Assembly (NCBI RefSeq): GCF_900116535.1
Contig: NZ_FPAU01000002.1
Coordinates: 407,301 to 471,300 of the forward strand
From: Kosakonia arachidis
Lineage (GTDB): Bacteria > Pseudomonadota > Gammaproteobacteria > Enterobacterales > Enterobacteriaceae
Direction: 5' to 3'
Length of the DNA stretch: 64,000 bases
Shown here: in pieces, positions 37,201 through 48,721 of the stretch
Layout: every line of letters begins with the position of its first letter
Position numbering within the stretch: the stretch's first letter is position 1
The notes under the pieces: generated by a model
What the model was told of the DNA's origin: nothing
The model's input: only the letters and a program-made list of their open reading frames with translations
Database searches by the model: none
Made by a program: the position numbers and the translations under genes

Positions 37201-37531
37201 GACAAAAAAATAGAACGGTATCAATCAGCAGAAAAAAACTCCGGGCAATAACCCGGAGGAGTGAATGAAAAGCAAAATAAATATGAAATTAACCCAAGGG
37301 TTAAAATGTGCAACCCGGCAATCATAGATTGGGCGAAGTTGCAGTAGCCGAGGATTATTAGATAGTGAAAAAATCGCAGCTATATGACAAAAGCGCCAAA
37401 ATAGTGTAAGAGTATTTTTCTACACATGATCATGCTGTTACAATTTTCGCAAGGCAACATTAGTGATATTAATCGCCGCCCGAAGGACCTTTCATTCTGC
37501 TATTTCCCTGGCGGGGCGTTACTTACGCCAG
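37201..37531. other. Intergenic region upstream of pstS
   Basis: No gene seen. It separates the pstS promoter from the end of the convergently oriented backbone gene for a symporter on the same strand. Confidence 0.4.
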
Positions 37532-39085
37532 TTATTTCCGCAGTGGCATCATTTTATTGAGCGTAACCGGTTCATACTGACCCGCAGAATCTTTACACCA
37601 CAGTTTTTCATAGCCATAGCCGCTCAAATCTTCCACCACCGCACGCGCTTGCGGCGCAACATTCTGTTTCAGACCGTTCGCTTTCAGACGATCGAGTTCA
37701 TCGACAAAAATCTTGTGCGTACGCTTGTTCAAATGGAATGTCAGCGCCTGCCACAATGCCACCAGCAATAATCCAACGGTGCCGACAAACAGCAATATCA
37801 CAATGGTGGTCACCGCTTCCTGCGGTTGTACCTGGCTGCCTTTAACAAAGCCACCGCTTTGCAACAACAAACCGACAATAAAGGTGGCAATTGCAACGGT
37901 GGTTTTGCGTGAGAAGGTCATTACAGCGGCAAATAACCCCTCACGGCGCTGGCCGGAAATCATTTCGTCAATATCCGGAATAAATGGGAAAACATTCCAT
38001 GGTGTGAATTCCAGTACACATCGGCCAACCTGATACACCCCAGCAAGAATCACCAGCAACACCACTTTGTTCTCAGTCGGGAACTGGTACACCAGGAAGA
38101 AACCGCCCAGACACAGAATCATCACGCTGTAGGCGAAAACATAAAGCCGCGATGGGCCATATTTAATCATCGCCACCCCCGCTGCCAACGTGACTGGTAG
38201 CCCGACGATACTCATCGACAGCAGGGTTCCCGCCAGTGAAGAGGAGACGTGCAAGCAATAGACGCAGAAGAAAACAAACACCGTGTTATAGATATCTTTT
38301 GCCGTGAATGAAAACAGATAGATAGCCAGATGTTTACGAAAAGCACGTACTTTGAGCGTTGAAGCGTAATCTTTAAAAAGGGTGAAAAACGCCTGCAATT
38401 TCTGGCTCACGCTGGTCGACTGGTTGCCTTTTTCCATCTCCGCCAGCATTTCAGGCGTTAATTCACGTTCCCAGGTGACTCGCCAGGAAATAAACACGCA
38501 GAGCATAAATAGCACGGCAAAAACGATACCGTTAATCATATAGGCATCAGCATTTTTCTCCCCCAACCAGCCAATCAACACGCCGGGAATAAACGTGGCG
38601 AGGAACGTGCCAGCAGCGGAAAGAAACATACGACAGGTGGAAAGTTTAGTACGCTCATTAAAGTCTTTGGTCATTTCTGAAGGCAGCGTTTCCCAGGGAA
38701 TAAGCACCATTGCCGCGATAACTTCAAATGCCAGATACACGGCGAGATAAAAGAGAAAACTCATCCCGTCGAGCCACAACAAAATATAAACCAGCATTAA
38801 TGGCGCACCGATTAACAAGAAAAACCGACGACGGCCAAATTTCTTACCGAAATAGTTTTTGTAAAAGTGATCGGTAAAGCGCCCCATAAATAAACTGACG
38901 ATAGCATCAACTATGCGGGCAATAGCCACAATCGAAGCCGCTTCAATAGGCGACAAGCCCACGAAGGTGGTATAGAAAAAAAGTAACCATGCACCAATAA
39001 CGGTAAATGCGCCACCACCCATAATATCCGTCATGCCATAGCCGATACTGACAGGAATGGTGACTTCCCGGTTTTTGCGCATCAT
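37532..39085 (-). CDS. GPH-family sugar:cation symporter, oligogalacturonide transporter-like
   Basis: A 517-residue inner-membrane carrier with 12 hydrophobic segments. The N-terminal REVTIPVSIGYGMTDIMGGGAF and the loop GRFTDHFYKNYFGKKFGRRR are typical of glycoside-pentoside-hexuronide symporters. The long C-terminal tail and overall form resemble TogT, which imports oligogalacturonides, as I recall it. A pectin methylesterase gene at 46212 supports a pectin link, although about 7 kb separates them. GGAGAG precedes the ATG at 39085. The substrate is inferred. Confidence 0.8.
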   Translation of the reverse strand: MMRKNREVTIPVSIGYGMTDIMGGGAFTVIGAWLLFFYTTFVGLSPIEAASIVAIARIVDAIVSLFMGRFTDHFYKNYFGKKFGRRRFFLLIGAPLMLVYILLWLDGMSFLFYLAVYLAFEVIAAMVLIPWETLPSEMTKDFNERTKLSTCRMFLSAAGTFLATFIPGVLIGWLGEKNADAYMINGIVFAVLFMLCVFISWRVTWERELTPEMLAEMEKGNQSTSVSQKLQAFFTLFKDYASTLKVRAFRKHLAIYLFSFTAKDIYNTVFVFFCVYCLHVSSSLAGTLLSMSIVGLPVTLAAGVAMIKYGPSRLYVFAYSVMILCLGGFFLVYQFPTENKVVLLVILAGVYQVGRCVLEFTPWNVFPFIPDIDEMISGQRREGLFAAVMTFSRKTTVAIATFIVGLLLQSGGFVKGSQVQPQEAVTTIVILLFVGTVGLLLVALWQALTFHLNKRTHKIFVDELDRLKANGLKQNVAPQARAVVEDLSGYGYEKLWCKDSAGQYEPVTLNKMMPLRK

Positions 39086-39407
39086 AGCGTCTCTCCGCGT
39101 TTATACAGCTTGACCGCCAACGGAAAGCCTTTAAGACATTGATTTTGTTGTTTATTTTTCATGGACATCAAAACTCCATAAGCGAATCTTCATTCAACCC
39201 GTCCAGCGTAAAGCCGGGATCGTTAAAGCCAATACATCACGGCTTTCACGGTATCTCCCTTATGGTTTTCATGTCTACTACCATACAAGATAAAATGTAT
39301 GAATTGTGACCAGAGGCGAAGGGTGCAGAAATATATCCCCTAAAAAGACGGAAATGAGAGGTGAAACGCAATTTCAAAATGGATTTTGGTGGGGTGAGAA
39401 AATAAAA
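39086..39407. promoter_or_regulatory. Upstream region of the symporter gene
   Basis: About 320 bases without a gene. GTGAAACGCAATTTCAAAAT at 39361-39380 is a near-palindrome (GAAA/TTTC) similar to KdgR operators, but it lies some 280 bases from the start and is only a weak candidate. Confidence 0.35.
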
Positions 39408-39436
39408 AAACCGCCTCCTTTTTCAGGCGGGTTCTA
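39408..39436 (-). terminator. Terminator downstream of a decayed gene
   Basis: CCGCCT pairs with AGGCGG around an 8-base loop, with a T7 run on the minus strand. It ends no intact gene, which supports a decayed minus-strand gene just upstream. Confidence 0.7.
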
Positions 39437-39492
39437 ATCCAGTACGCACAGTTCATTCCAGTAGCTGTAGCGCATCACCAGATGGAAGCGAT

Positions 39493-39882
39493 CATTTTTC
39501 ATCGTAAATCCATACAGAAGGATGATAATCAAGACCGTAGAGCAGACCGAATGGGATCATCAGCGCCACATGGCGACCAGAATCATATTCCCCCTCCTCC
39601 ACCTGCACAGGCAGAACGGGAGCAAGACGTTCAAACCACTGTTGCAATATTCTCTTCATCTGCGATTTCTCCAGCTAAGGTTGGCCTTTTCAGTTAAGCG
39701 CAAACGCTTCCATAACCCAAACGAGAAATTTTGCGCTGGATTGCCGAAAATCGCATATACCACGGCAGATCATTTTCGCGAACAGCTGGCGATATAATTA
39801 AACTGGCGTCGATCAGCGAGGAAAAAGCGGAGCATACTGAGGAAATGAGCATGATCTTCACGGTTACGCAAACCGTTAAACA
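39493..39882 (-). pseudogene. Decayed gene, unknown function
   Basis: On the minus strand an ATG at 39882 reads MFNGLRNREDHAHFLSMLRF in one frame, then meets a stop; protein-like text resumes after frame changes (MKRILQQWFERLAPVLP and VALMIPFGLLYGLDYHPSVW) and stops at 39493. A terminator with a T run follows. Several frame breaks and an in-frame stop show it is no longer functional. I do not recognise the family. Confidence 0.4.
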
Positions 39883-39986
39883 TGGTTCTCTGCTCTCCAT
39901 CTGACACAACTCACCAATAGCGTGTATTTAGATGCAACTTAAAATCTCTGTATATTGGTGATGACCGTCATTCCTGTTATAAAAAA

Positions 39987-40008
39987 GCCCCTGCGCGATC
40001 GCAGAGGC
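39987..40008 (-). terminator. Terminator of the bud operon
   Basis: Stem around GCCTCTGCG and its complement, then a T6 run on the minus strand, 28 bases after the budC stop. Confidence 0.8.
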
Positions 40009-40035
40009 AAGGCTGTGTCCGAGCCATAAAACGGA

Positions 40036-42503
<2,468 letters not shown>

Positions 42504-42525
42504 TAGTCACTCCTTTGTCTGTGTC

Positions 42526-43305
42526 TCAGCTTTCTACCGAACGAATGGCGGCATCGAGATTTTCCGGGTGTAGATCGGCCTGAAGAAATGCCTCATCCGC
42601 AGGCAAATCAATCATCAGTTTGTGAATCTCACCGAAGGTCAACGTGCCGTGATCCAACTGATAATCCAGCAAATGGCCACCGCCGCGTCGATCGTCGGTA
42701 ATAAAATGCTCGTGATAACCGGCAACATTGATTCCCTGCATATGCTGCGGCGTGCGGAAGCCGACTAACACGCCCGAACGGCTGTTAAAGCGAAAGACCG
42801 GCTGGTCGTCGAGTACGTCGGTCATCGCCCGGTAAGGCGGCGTCTGGCGCGGCACGGTGCGGGTATGTGCATGGCGAAAATGACCCTCAATGCGCAGGGC
42901 GCAAAAGAGGTTGTCGGAAGGAATCTGTTTATCAATGATATCGTGCAGTTGTTGCCGACTGACGGTAGCATCGAACTGCTGGCTGTAACTCGGTCGGAAC
43001 CAGGTCATCACGGCGAACGGGGTTTTTTGATCCGGGCGCGCCTCCCTGGCACTGCCATCGGCACGTAACTGGTAGATCTCGCTATTAAAGGCAATCAGTT
43101 CGCCATCCAGTTCATTAAACGTGCCGAGCCCAAAGTCGCCGTGATTGAGTAAATCCTTAATCGTGGTATTTCCTTCGTAAACCCCACTTAATAGCGCACT
43201 CATTAGCGATGTTTGATATATCACACATTCAGGTTTGCTTTTAGAAAAAGCACGAATTGTTTTACTTAAATTTTCTTTGCAGGAACAATCATTTAGATTA
43301 GTCAT
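42526..43305 (-). CDS. budA: Alpha-acetolactate decarboxylase BudA
   Basis: Converts acetolactate to acetoin. The 259-residue enzyme has the zinc-binding histidines in GHFRHAHTRTVPRQ and GYHEHFITDDRRGGGH, and the family segments GVYEGNTTIKDLL and GDFGLGTFNELDGE. First gene of budABC, divergent from the LysR regulator with 107 bases between the starts. Expected to be induced by acetate and low pH via BudR, as in Klebsiella. Confidence 0.96.
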   Translation of the reverse strand: MTNLNDCSCKENLSKTIRAFSKSKPECVIYQTSLMSALLSGVYEGNTTIKDLLNHGDFGLGTFNELDGELIAFNSEIYQLRADGSAREARPDQKTPFAVMTWFRPSYSQQFDATVSRQQLHDIIDKQIPSDNLFCALRIEGHFRHAHTRTVPRQTPPYRAMTDVLDDQPVFRFNSRSGVLVGFRTPQHMQGINVAGYHEHFITDDRRGGGHLLDYQLDHGTLTFGEIHKLMIDLPADEAFLQADLHPENLDAAIRSVES

Positions 43306-43412
43306 CCTCTAATACCTCATTGAGTAGACCTTTAGGAAAGCTGATTAAATATTGACGTGTTCCAGCGAGAGATTCCAATATACAAACCATCACGGTTTGA
43401 GATGTTTTCGAT

Positions 43413-44285
43413 ATGGAACTTCGTTATCTACGCTATTTTGTCGCCGTTGCGCAGACGCAACATTTCACCCGCGCGGCGGAAATGCTGGGTATGTCGCAGC
43501 CGCCACTGAGCCAGCAAATTCGCCGTCTTGAGCAGGAAGTAGGAACGCCATTATTTCACCGTTTAACGCGCGGCGTGGAGCTTACCGAGGCGGGCGAAGC
43601 CTTCTATGAGGATGCCTGCCAGATCCTCGCCTTAAGTGATGCCGCACTGGAAAAAGCCAAAGGCATCGCGCGGGGAATCAATGGCAAACTCTATCTTGGC
43701 GTGACCAGTTCCAACGCTTTTCACATCCGCATTTTTGCCGTACTGCGCCAATTCCAGCATGACTATCCGCAGGTCGCGCTCCATCAGAAAGAGGACAATA
43801 TGGCAACCCTCATGCAGGAGCTGGATGAAGGGCTGATCGACGTCGCTTTCGTGCGATTGCCCTGTGAAAACAGCAAAATATTTAATCTGAAATTAATTGA
43901 TGAAGAACCGATGCTCATTGCGTTGCACCGTTCACATCCGCTGGCTGATGAAGCCGATCTGTTGCTGTCGGAGTTGTGCGACACGCCTTTGGTGATCTTT
44001 CCGCAGGCCGTGGCACCGGGGCTGTACGAACTGATTTACAACGCCTGTCTGCGGGCTGGCATCGATATGAGCCACCCACAGCAGGCATCGCAATTTTCTT
44101 CATCACTGAGCATGGTCAGTGCAGGATTTGGTTTCGCCATTGTCCCGCAGTCCATGTCCTGCTTTAGTCATCCGCTAGTGACGTTCCACCGCATCAAGGG
44201 TGAAGGGTTGAAAACAGACGTGGCGCTGGCGTGGAGAAAATTCGAGCGTTCACCGACGGTGAGGCGGTTTATTGATAACTTCTGA
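43413..44285 (+). CDS. budR: LysR-family regulator of the bud operon
   Basis: A 290-residue LysR-type regulator: N-terminal helix-turn-helix (FTRAAEMLGMSQPPLSQQIRRLEQEVG) and a periplasmic-binding-protein-like effector domain from about residue 90. Its divergent place next to budA matches BudR (AlsR-type), which activates butanediol formation in response to acetate. It is convergent with the yeaR-like cluster and they share a hairpin. Confidence 0.93.
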   Translation: MELRYLRYFVAVAQTQHFTRAAEMLGMSQPPLSQQIRRLEQEVGTPLFHRLTRGVELTEAGEAFYEDACQILALSDAALEKAKGIARGINGKLYLGVTSSNAFHIRIFAVLRQFQHDYPQVALHQKEDNMATLMQELDEGLIDVAFVRLPCENSKIFNLKLIDEEPMLIALHRSHPLADEADLLLSELCDTPLVIFPQAVAPGLYELIYNACLRAGIDMSHPQQASQFSSSLSMVSAGFGFAIVPQSMSCFSHPLVTFHRIKGEGLKTDVALAWRKFERSPTVRRFIDNF

Positions 44286-44291
44286 ACGAAA

Positions 44292-44311
44292 CGCCCGGTC
44301 TGCGCCGGGCG
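44292..44311. terminator. Shared hairpin between budR and the yeaR-like cluster
   Basis: CGCCCGG pairs with CCGGGCG around a 6-base loop, extended by an outer AAACG/CGTTT pairing; it follows the budR stop by six bases and lies before the convergent gene end. Confidence 0.6.
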
Positions 44312-44319
44312 CGTGGCGT

Positions 44320-44676
44320 TTAGCTGCGGTGCGTATTGACCACCTGACCGATCCCTTTTCCTTCCAGCACTTCGTTCGGATCGGCAAAGAAATCGATATT
44401 GAAGTACGTGTCATCGGTAAGTAATTCAATGTGATGCCAACATTGCGGCGGGCTGATGCCAAAGTGCCCGGCTTCAATCACCACTTCCACTTCCGGTGTG
44501 GTGTCGTGCTCACCGGCAAAACCGAAATACTTCACCGCGCCCTGCATCACCGACAAACGACCATAAACGCCCTTTTTGGTATTGTGATGTGTAAGCAGCG
44601 CCTGCGGTACCGTCTCTTTCGTCCAGAAAGGCGTGGAGCGGGTATGGCGGAAGTGAATCGGAATTTGATATGCCAT
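44320..44676 (-). CDS. YeaR-like DUF1971 protein (second copy in cluster)
   Basis: A 118-residue cupin-like protein of the YeaR/TehB-tail family. It has HTRSTPFWTKETVPQ, VYGRLSVMQGAVKYFGFAG and CWHHIELLTDDTYFNIDFFADP. AGGAGG before the ATG at 44676 decides the start. The third gene of a yeaR-yoaG-yeaR-like operon. E. coli yeaR is induced by nitrate/nitric oxide through NarL and NsrR; the biochemical role is unknown. Confidence 0.85.
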   Translation of the reverse strand: MAYQIPIHFRHTRSTPFWTKETVPQALLTHHNTKKGVYGRLSVMQGAVKYFGFAGEHDTTPEVEVVIEAGHFGISPPQCWHHIELLTDDTYFNIDFFADPNEVLEGKGIGQVVNTHRS

Positions 44677-44699
44677 CGTGAACCTCCTGAAGTGTCGTA

Positions 44700-45029
44700 T
44701 TACCAGCCACACACATTGGTTTCTTCATCCGATTCGTAGCCACGAACAATGTTAATCAACTCTTTTATCGAATCGGCGGCATTAAGCGGATCTTTCAACG
44801 CTTCAAGGCTGGAAAATTCTTTATCGACAGAAACGCCATTATTGTTGTTCGTAACCGTCAGAACATATTCACTGTTATTTTCGCTAAAGCCGGAAGTCAG
44901 CTCCGCAACGGCTTCTACGGCGACATCCGGAACATATAACGACATCGGCTTCAGCCATATTTTTTCTTTTGTTTCATGCTTGCTGGAATGCGAAACCGCT
45001 AAAGAATAACCTTTATTTTCAGTCGTCAT
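44700..45029 (-). CDS. yoaG: YoaG-like DUF1869 protein with N-terminal extension
   Basis: A 109-residue protein. The last 60 residues follow E. coli YoaG (YVLTVTNNNNGVSVD, then IVRGYESDEETNVCGW at the end). E. coli YoaG is only 60 residues; here the N-terminal 50 residues are additional and contain a near-copy of the MSLYVPDVAVEAVAEL stretch that YoaG carries internally, so the domain order differs. It is 10 bases after the yeaR-like gene, as in the E. coli yeaR-yoaG operon. Confidence 0.78.
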   Translation of the reverse strand: MTTENKGYSLAVSHSSKHETKEKIWLKPMSLYVPDVAVEAVAELTSGFSENNSEYVLTVTNNNNGVSVDKEFSSLEALKDPLNAADSIKELINIVRGYESDEETNVCGW

Positions 45030-45039
45030 GATAACTACC

Positions 45040-45372
45040 TCACTCTTCTAGCAAAATTTTCGGATCAACATAGAAATCGACGCTGAATATCGTGTCGTCA
45101 GTTAAGGCCTCAATGTTGTGCCATTTTTCCGGCGGAAAGACGGCAAATTCCCCAGCGTTGATTGTTACTGTTTCCACCGGTTGCGCACTGGTTTCATCCG
45201 CGTAGCCGTTATAGCGGATCGCCCCTTGTGACACGCTCAGTCGCGGGTACACACCCTGCCGGGTACCCGCGTCAAGATGGCGCTTCCAGATAGACGCCGG
45301 CGCGGTCTCTTTCGTCCAGAACGGCGTAGTGCGGGTATGAACATAGTTTGCGGGTATGGCAATACGTTGCAT
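45040..45372 (-). CDS. yeaR: YeaR-like DUF1971 protein
   Basis: A 110-residue protein close to E. coli YeaR as recalled: IPANYVHTRTTPFWTKETAP at the start, GVYPRLSVSQGAIRYNGYA and FAVFPPEKWHNIEALTDDT. First gene of the cluster and divergent from a flavin reductase. The shared upstream region contains a NarL-like heptamer TACCCCT near 45455, but no NsrR site was established. Confidence 0.87.
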   Translation of the reverse strand: MQRIAIPANYVHTRTTPFWTKETAPASIWKRHLDAGTRQGVYPRLSVSQGAIRYNGYADETSAQPVETVTINAGEFAVFPPEKWHNIEALTDDTIFSVDFYVDPKILLEE

Positions 45373-45581
45373 GTTTCATCCTCAAAGTTCTCAGCAAGTT
45401 GTGCTCACCGGGAGGGGAAAACCATATGTTGCATATCATATACCCCTTTTAAAATTTGTGGGATACTTTTTTAATGGTTATTTATTGCTAATTTTAGCTA
45501 CTCAAAAATGGTTATTGTAAAAAACCATAAATAGAGTGAAAAATAGTCTCATTACGCCTTTAAATATAAGATAAAAGGACA

Positions 45582-46169
45582 ATGAAAAACAAATCAAAAC
45601 TCAACTCATTCTATTATGGCTTTCCTGTTTTTATGGTCACAACACAAGACTGTGATGGGATAAATAATATTTGCGCCGCATCTTCATCTATTTCCCTTGG
45701 TGAGAAAATCATTATCGGAATAAGTAAGGGTAGCAAAACACACAATAATTTAGTTGCCGGTTCCGATGCGGTCATCAATATTCCCGATCATACCCTGTGG
45801 GAGAAAGTCGAGCAGGTGGGCAGGCTGACTGGCGGCGATAAGCTGTCGGAAAACCAAACTAAATGGGGCGTGGAGATCTGCCATGATAAATTCGCCAAAG
45901 CCGGGCTGACAGCTGAAGCCTCGATTGATGTTGCGCCGCCGCGCATTGCTGAATGCCCGATTCAGGCAGAATGCCGTTTAGTGTCCATCAGCGATAAAGG
46001 CCGTTTTATTCTCGCCGAGCTAGATATTGTCAATCTGTGGGTAGAAAACCCCTTATTAGGTGAAAACGGCATTGTCGATTCCACCAAATGGAAGCCGCTT
46101 ATTTTTAATTTCCGCGAATATGACACCGTTGGGGATGCACTGGGCTTTAACGTTAAATATGGCAACTGA
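45582..46169 (+). CDS. Flavin reductase-family protein
   Basis: A 195-residue FMN-binding split-barrel protein (FYYGFPVFMVTTQDCDGINNICAASS, then ISKGSKTHNNL and VINIPDH). Family members reduce flavin or bind FMN to act on small molecules; the exact substrate is unknown. AAAAGGAC precedes the ATG. It is divergent from the yeaR-like genes, so both may respond to nitrate or nitric oxide; that is inference. Confidence 0.85.
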   Translation: MKNKSKLNSFYYGFPVFMVTTQDCDGINNICAASSSISLGEKIIIGISKGSKTHNNLVAGSDAVINIPDHTLWEKVEQVGRLTGGDKLSENQTKWGVEICHDKFAKAGLTAEASIDVAPPRIAECPIQAECRLVSISDKGRFILAELDIVNLWVENPLLGENGIVDSTKWKPLIFNFREYDTVGDALGFNVKYGN

Positions 46170-46180
46170 TAACGATAATC

Positions 46181-46198
46181 GCCCCCGTTACCGGGGGC
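46181..46198. terminator. Bidirectional hairpin between flavin reductase and pectinesterase genes
   Basis: GCCCCC pairs with GGGGGC around GTTACC. It lies eleven bases after one stop codon and thirteen before the other, convergent gene end. Confidence 0.7.
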
Positions 46199-46211
46199 AA
46201 TGCCTGAAAAT

Positions 46212-47297
46212 TCACTCCAGTAGGCTTTTATCCCAGCCATCAAAAATCGCTGCCAGGCTGTATTGCGCTGCGTTCGCTTTAGTGAGTTGATAGCGTGCAC
46301 CACCCTGCCCGGCACCAGGTCCGCGGTTGTCGGATTCATAAAAACGGCTATCTTCCGGGTAGAACCAAATTTTATTCCCGGCTTTATCTTTGCCGGACAT
46401 TTTGTCCCAACCGTAAATATGGTCATCCATCTCGCAGTGAATAAACGCCGCCAGGCCAATGGCATGCGGATCGGCATAGCGCCCGTCACTGAATTCAGTG
46501 GTTGGATGCCACGGACGCCCAAGCGCAAAGCTATTTGCCGGTACGCCCGGCTCTTTGCTTAATTTACTGTTGATGATAAACAGGCCAAATTTCTGATCCT
46601 GTGGGGTGGCAGGCGCAGTGATATAGCCGTACGGCGGGTCAATATCATGACGATTGCGGGCAATAATGTTACAGCGGTCAAACACCGCAATGCCAGGACC
46701 AAAGATAAAATCGACATGACCGCTCACTTCACAATCGGTGAAATAACTGCGGCTACCGCTTTTGCTGTAGAACGTATCCTGATACCCCTCCAGCCGGATA
46801 TGGCGGAAACGCGCCTTATCCACACCTTCAGAAATCATCAGCGCTACCGCCTGCGTATCTTTCAGCTTTTTCGGATCCGTATCCGACAGCGCGGCATTGG
46901 CAGGAAAATCAAAGCGGTTGCGGATGGTCAGGTTCTCGATGGTCACGCCGGTGGCGCGGATCTCCACTGTGCTGGTCCGCCCGGTTCCCCACTTTTTCCC
47001 GCTGCCATCCAGCGCGCCCGCAGGGGTATTCGATTCAATCTGTGTCCGATCTTTTGACTGCCCCACCAGCGTGACCGGTTTTTCAATCACCAGCCGCTCG
47101 TTCCAGCGTCCCTCTTTGATCAGAATACGCCACGGTGTACCACTTTTCGGCGCAGCGGCCAACGCCTGGCTGATGGTGGCAAACTCGCCCGTCTTTGGCA
47201 CGGTGGAAACGACCGCATTCCACTCTTCTGCCCGCACAGCAAACGGGCTGGCGCCCATACAGGCCAGCAACAGCGCGGAATAGTGCAGTGTCTTCAT
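46212..47297 (-). CDS. pemA: Pectin methylesterase
   Basis: Removes methyl groups from pectin, releasing methanol and opening it to lyases. The 361-residue precursor has a signal peptide (to about residue 23, ending VRA) for export. The beta-helix enzyme has the family sites: Gln in LKDTQAVAL, Asp in GYQDTFYSK (acid/base), Asp in SGHVDFIFGPG (nucleophile) and Arg in LGRPWHP. The ATG at 47297 (GGAGAG upstream) overlaps by one base the stop codon of a mostly deleted upstream gene. The form is close to PemA of soft-rot bacteria. Confidence 0.93.
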   Translation of the reverse strand: MKTLHYSALLLACMGASPFAVRAEEWNAVVSTVPKTGEFATISQALAAAPKSGTPWRILIKEGRWNERLVIEKPVTLVGQSKDRTQIESNTPAGALDGSGKKWGTGRTSTVEIRATGVTIENLTIRNRFDFPANAALSDTDPKKLKDTQAVALMISEGVDKARFRHIRLEGYQDTFYSKSGSRSYFTDCEVSGHVDFIFGPGIAVFDRCNIIARNRHDIDPPYGYITAPATPQDQKFGLFIINSKLSKEPGVPANSFALGRPWHPTTEFSDGRYADPHAIGLAAFIHCEMDDHIYGWDKMSGKDKAGNKIWFYPEDSRFYESDNRGPGAGQGGARYQLTKANAAQYSLAAIFDGWDKSLLE

Positions 47298-47481
47298 CAA
47301 AACTCTCCTTCGTTTTTCAGTAAGTCAGCCAGCGCGCGCAACGAAGGTGTCTGGCGAATTTGCCGGGCCACCTGTGTGGCGGCATTCGTCATGACGGGCA
47401 GACAGCCCAACAGCACAGTCAATCCCGGAGGTATTGCATAGGCATTATCCTGAAACAGATCTCCCCGTCCTCACAGCACCA
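47297..47481 (-). pseudogene. 3' remnant of a gene upstream of pemA
   Basis: About 60 codons remain in one frame: GDLFQDNAYAIPPGL, GCLPVMTNAATQVA, then LRALADLLKNEGEF and a TGA that overlaps the pemA ATG (TGATG). The frame is closed by a stop at its 5' end. The stop-start overlap shows it was translationally coupled to pemA, so an operon partner has been lost. I do not recognise the family. Confidence 0.5.
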
Positions 47482-47685
47482 GCGTAATCGAGAATTTCTG
47501 TTTCCTGGAAAATGCGAACTTAACAAAATGCCGGAGCACGCAATGCATATCCGGCCAAGAGAAGGTATTAATTATTATAGAGATAAAAACGAAACGAAGT
47601 TTTACACATTAAAAAACATCGTTTTGAGATCGAATTCAAAAATATGACAGATGGCAAACTCGCCCGCTGTAAAGCGGGCAGACGA
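47482..47685. promoter_or_regulatory. Upstream region of the pemA remnant
   Basis: No gene. GAAACGAAGTTTTAC (47591-47605) and a similar AAAAC/GTTTT pairing at 47611-47629 resemble degenerate KdgR operators, which control pectin genes. Confidence is low. A short hairpin (47662-47679) ends the fbpC-like transcript. Confidence 0.35.
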
Positions 47686-48720
47686 TCACAAGGCAAACAC
47701 GCGCGCGCAGCCGTTAATCTGGATATTAACCTTCATACCCGGCAACCACCCTGGCCGGGTAACAGTCTGCACGGTAATGTGTTCGTTTGTATGCGTAAAA
47801 GCGAGCGTCAGTGCGGAAAGGTAACCAGCGAAATCGATATCCACGATGCGTGCCTGCGGCAGCTCCACTGCGCTATCGCACGGCTCGACGCTGATTTGCT
47901 CCGGGCGCAGCATAATGCGTCGCGCACCGGATACTGACGCATCATCAACGGGAATGTCGCCAAGCTGGCAGCGTGCTTTTCCTTGCGCAACGTCGGCTGA
48001 CAGAATCAGCGCGTCGCCTAAAAACAACGCCGTCTCTTCATCCGCAGGCTGCGAATAGACCTCAAAGGGCGAACCAATCTGGGCAAAGCGCCCGTGGCGA
48101 ATCACCGCAATCTGACTGGCGAATGACAACGCCTCTTTCTGATCGTGAGTGACCAGAATCGATGCCACACCAGCCTGAGTTAGTAAATCTGCCGTCGCTT
48201 TACGTGTGGCGGCACGCAAACCGGTATCAAGAGCGGAGAAAGGTTCGTCGAGCAGCATCAGGGACGGTTGCTGCGCCAGTGCACGCGCCAGAGCGACACG
48301 CTGCTGCTGACCACCGGAGATCTCATGCGGCCAGCGCTGGGCCAGTTTGCTATCCAGCGATACCATCGCCATTAACGCGTCCACGCGCGCACGCTTCTCA
48401 TGACGAGAGCCGCTCAGCCCCCAGGCAATGTTTTCCCCCACACGCAGATGTGGGAACAACGCGCCTTCTTGCGGAACAAAACCAATTTTACGTTGATGAG
48501 CGGGAACAAACTGATCGTCAGCAAACAGCGGCCTTCCGTTCATCATCATCTGCCCGCTGTCCGGTCGCTCAAACCCGGCAATCAACCGCAGTAACGTGGT
48601 TTTCCCCGAGCCAGACGGGCCAACTATCGCCGTACGGCTGCCGGGTGGAATAAGCAGGTTCACACCGTCCAGCACGCGTGCGGAGCCAAAGCTTTTGGAA
48701 ATATTGCTCAGTTCTAACAT
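47686..48720 (-). CDS. fbpC: Ferric iron ABC transporter ATP-binding protein (FbpC/SfuC type)
   Basis: Cytoplasmic ATPase of a ferric iron importer. The 344-residue protein has Walker A GPSGSGKT, Q-loop VPQEG, signature ISGGQQQRVALARAL, Walker B LMLLDEPFSALD and switch histidine THDQ, followed by a C-terminal regulatory beta domain typical of the FbpC/MalK group. It begins one base after the permease stop codon. Third gene of the operon. Confidence 0.92.
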   Translation of the reverse strand: MLELSNISKSFGSARVLDGVNLLIPPGSRTAIVGPSGSGKTTLLRLIAGFERPDSGQMMMNGRPLFADDQFVPAHQRKIGFVPQEGALFPHLRVGENIAWGLSGSRHEKRARVDALMAMVSLDSKLAQRWPHEISGGQQQRVALARALAQQPSLMLLDEPFSALDTGLRAATRKATADLLTQAGVASILVTHDQKEALSFASQIAVIRHGRFAQIGSPFEVYSQPADEETALFLGDALILSADVAQGKARCQLGDIPVDDASVSGARRIMLRPEQISVEPCDSAVELPQARIVDIDFAGYLSALTLAFTHTNEHITVQTVTRPGWLPGMKVNIQINGCARVFAL

Positions 48721-48721
48721 C

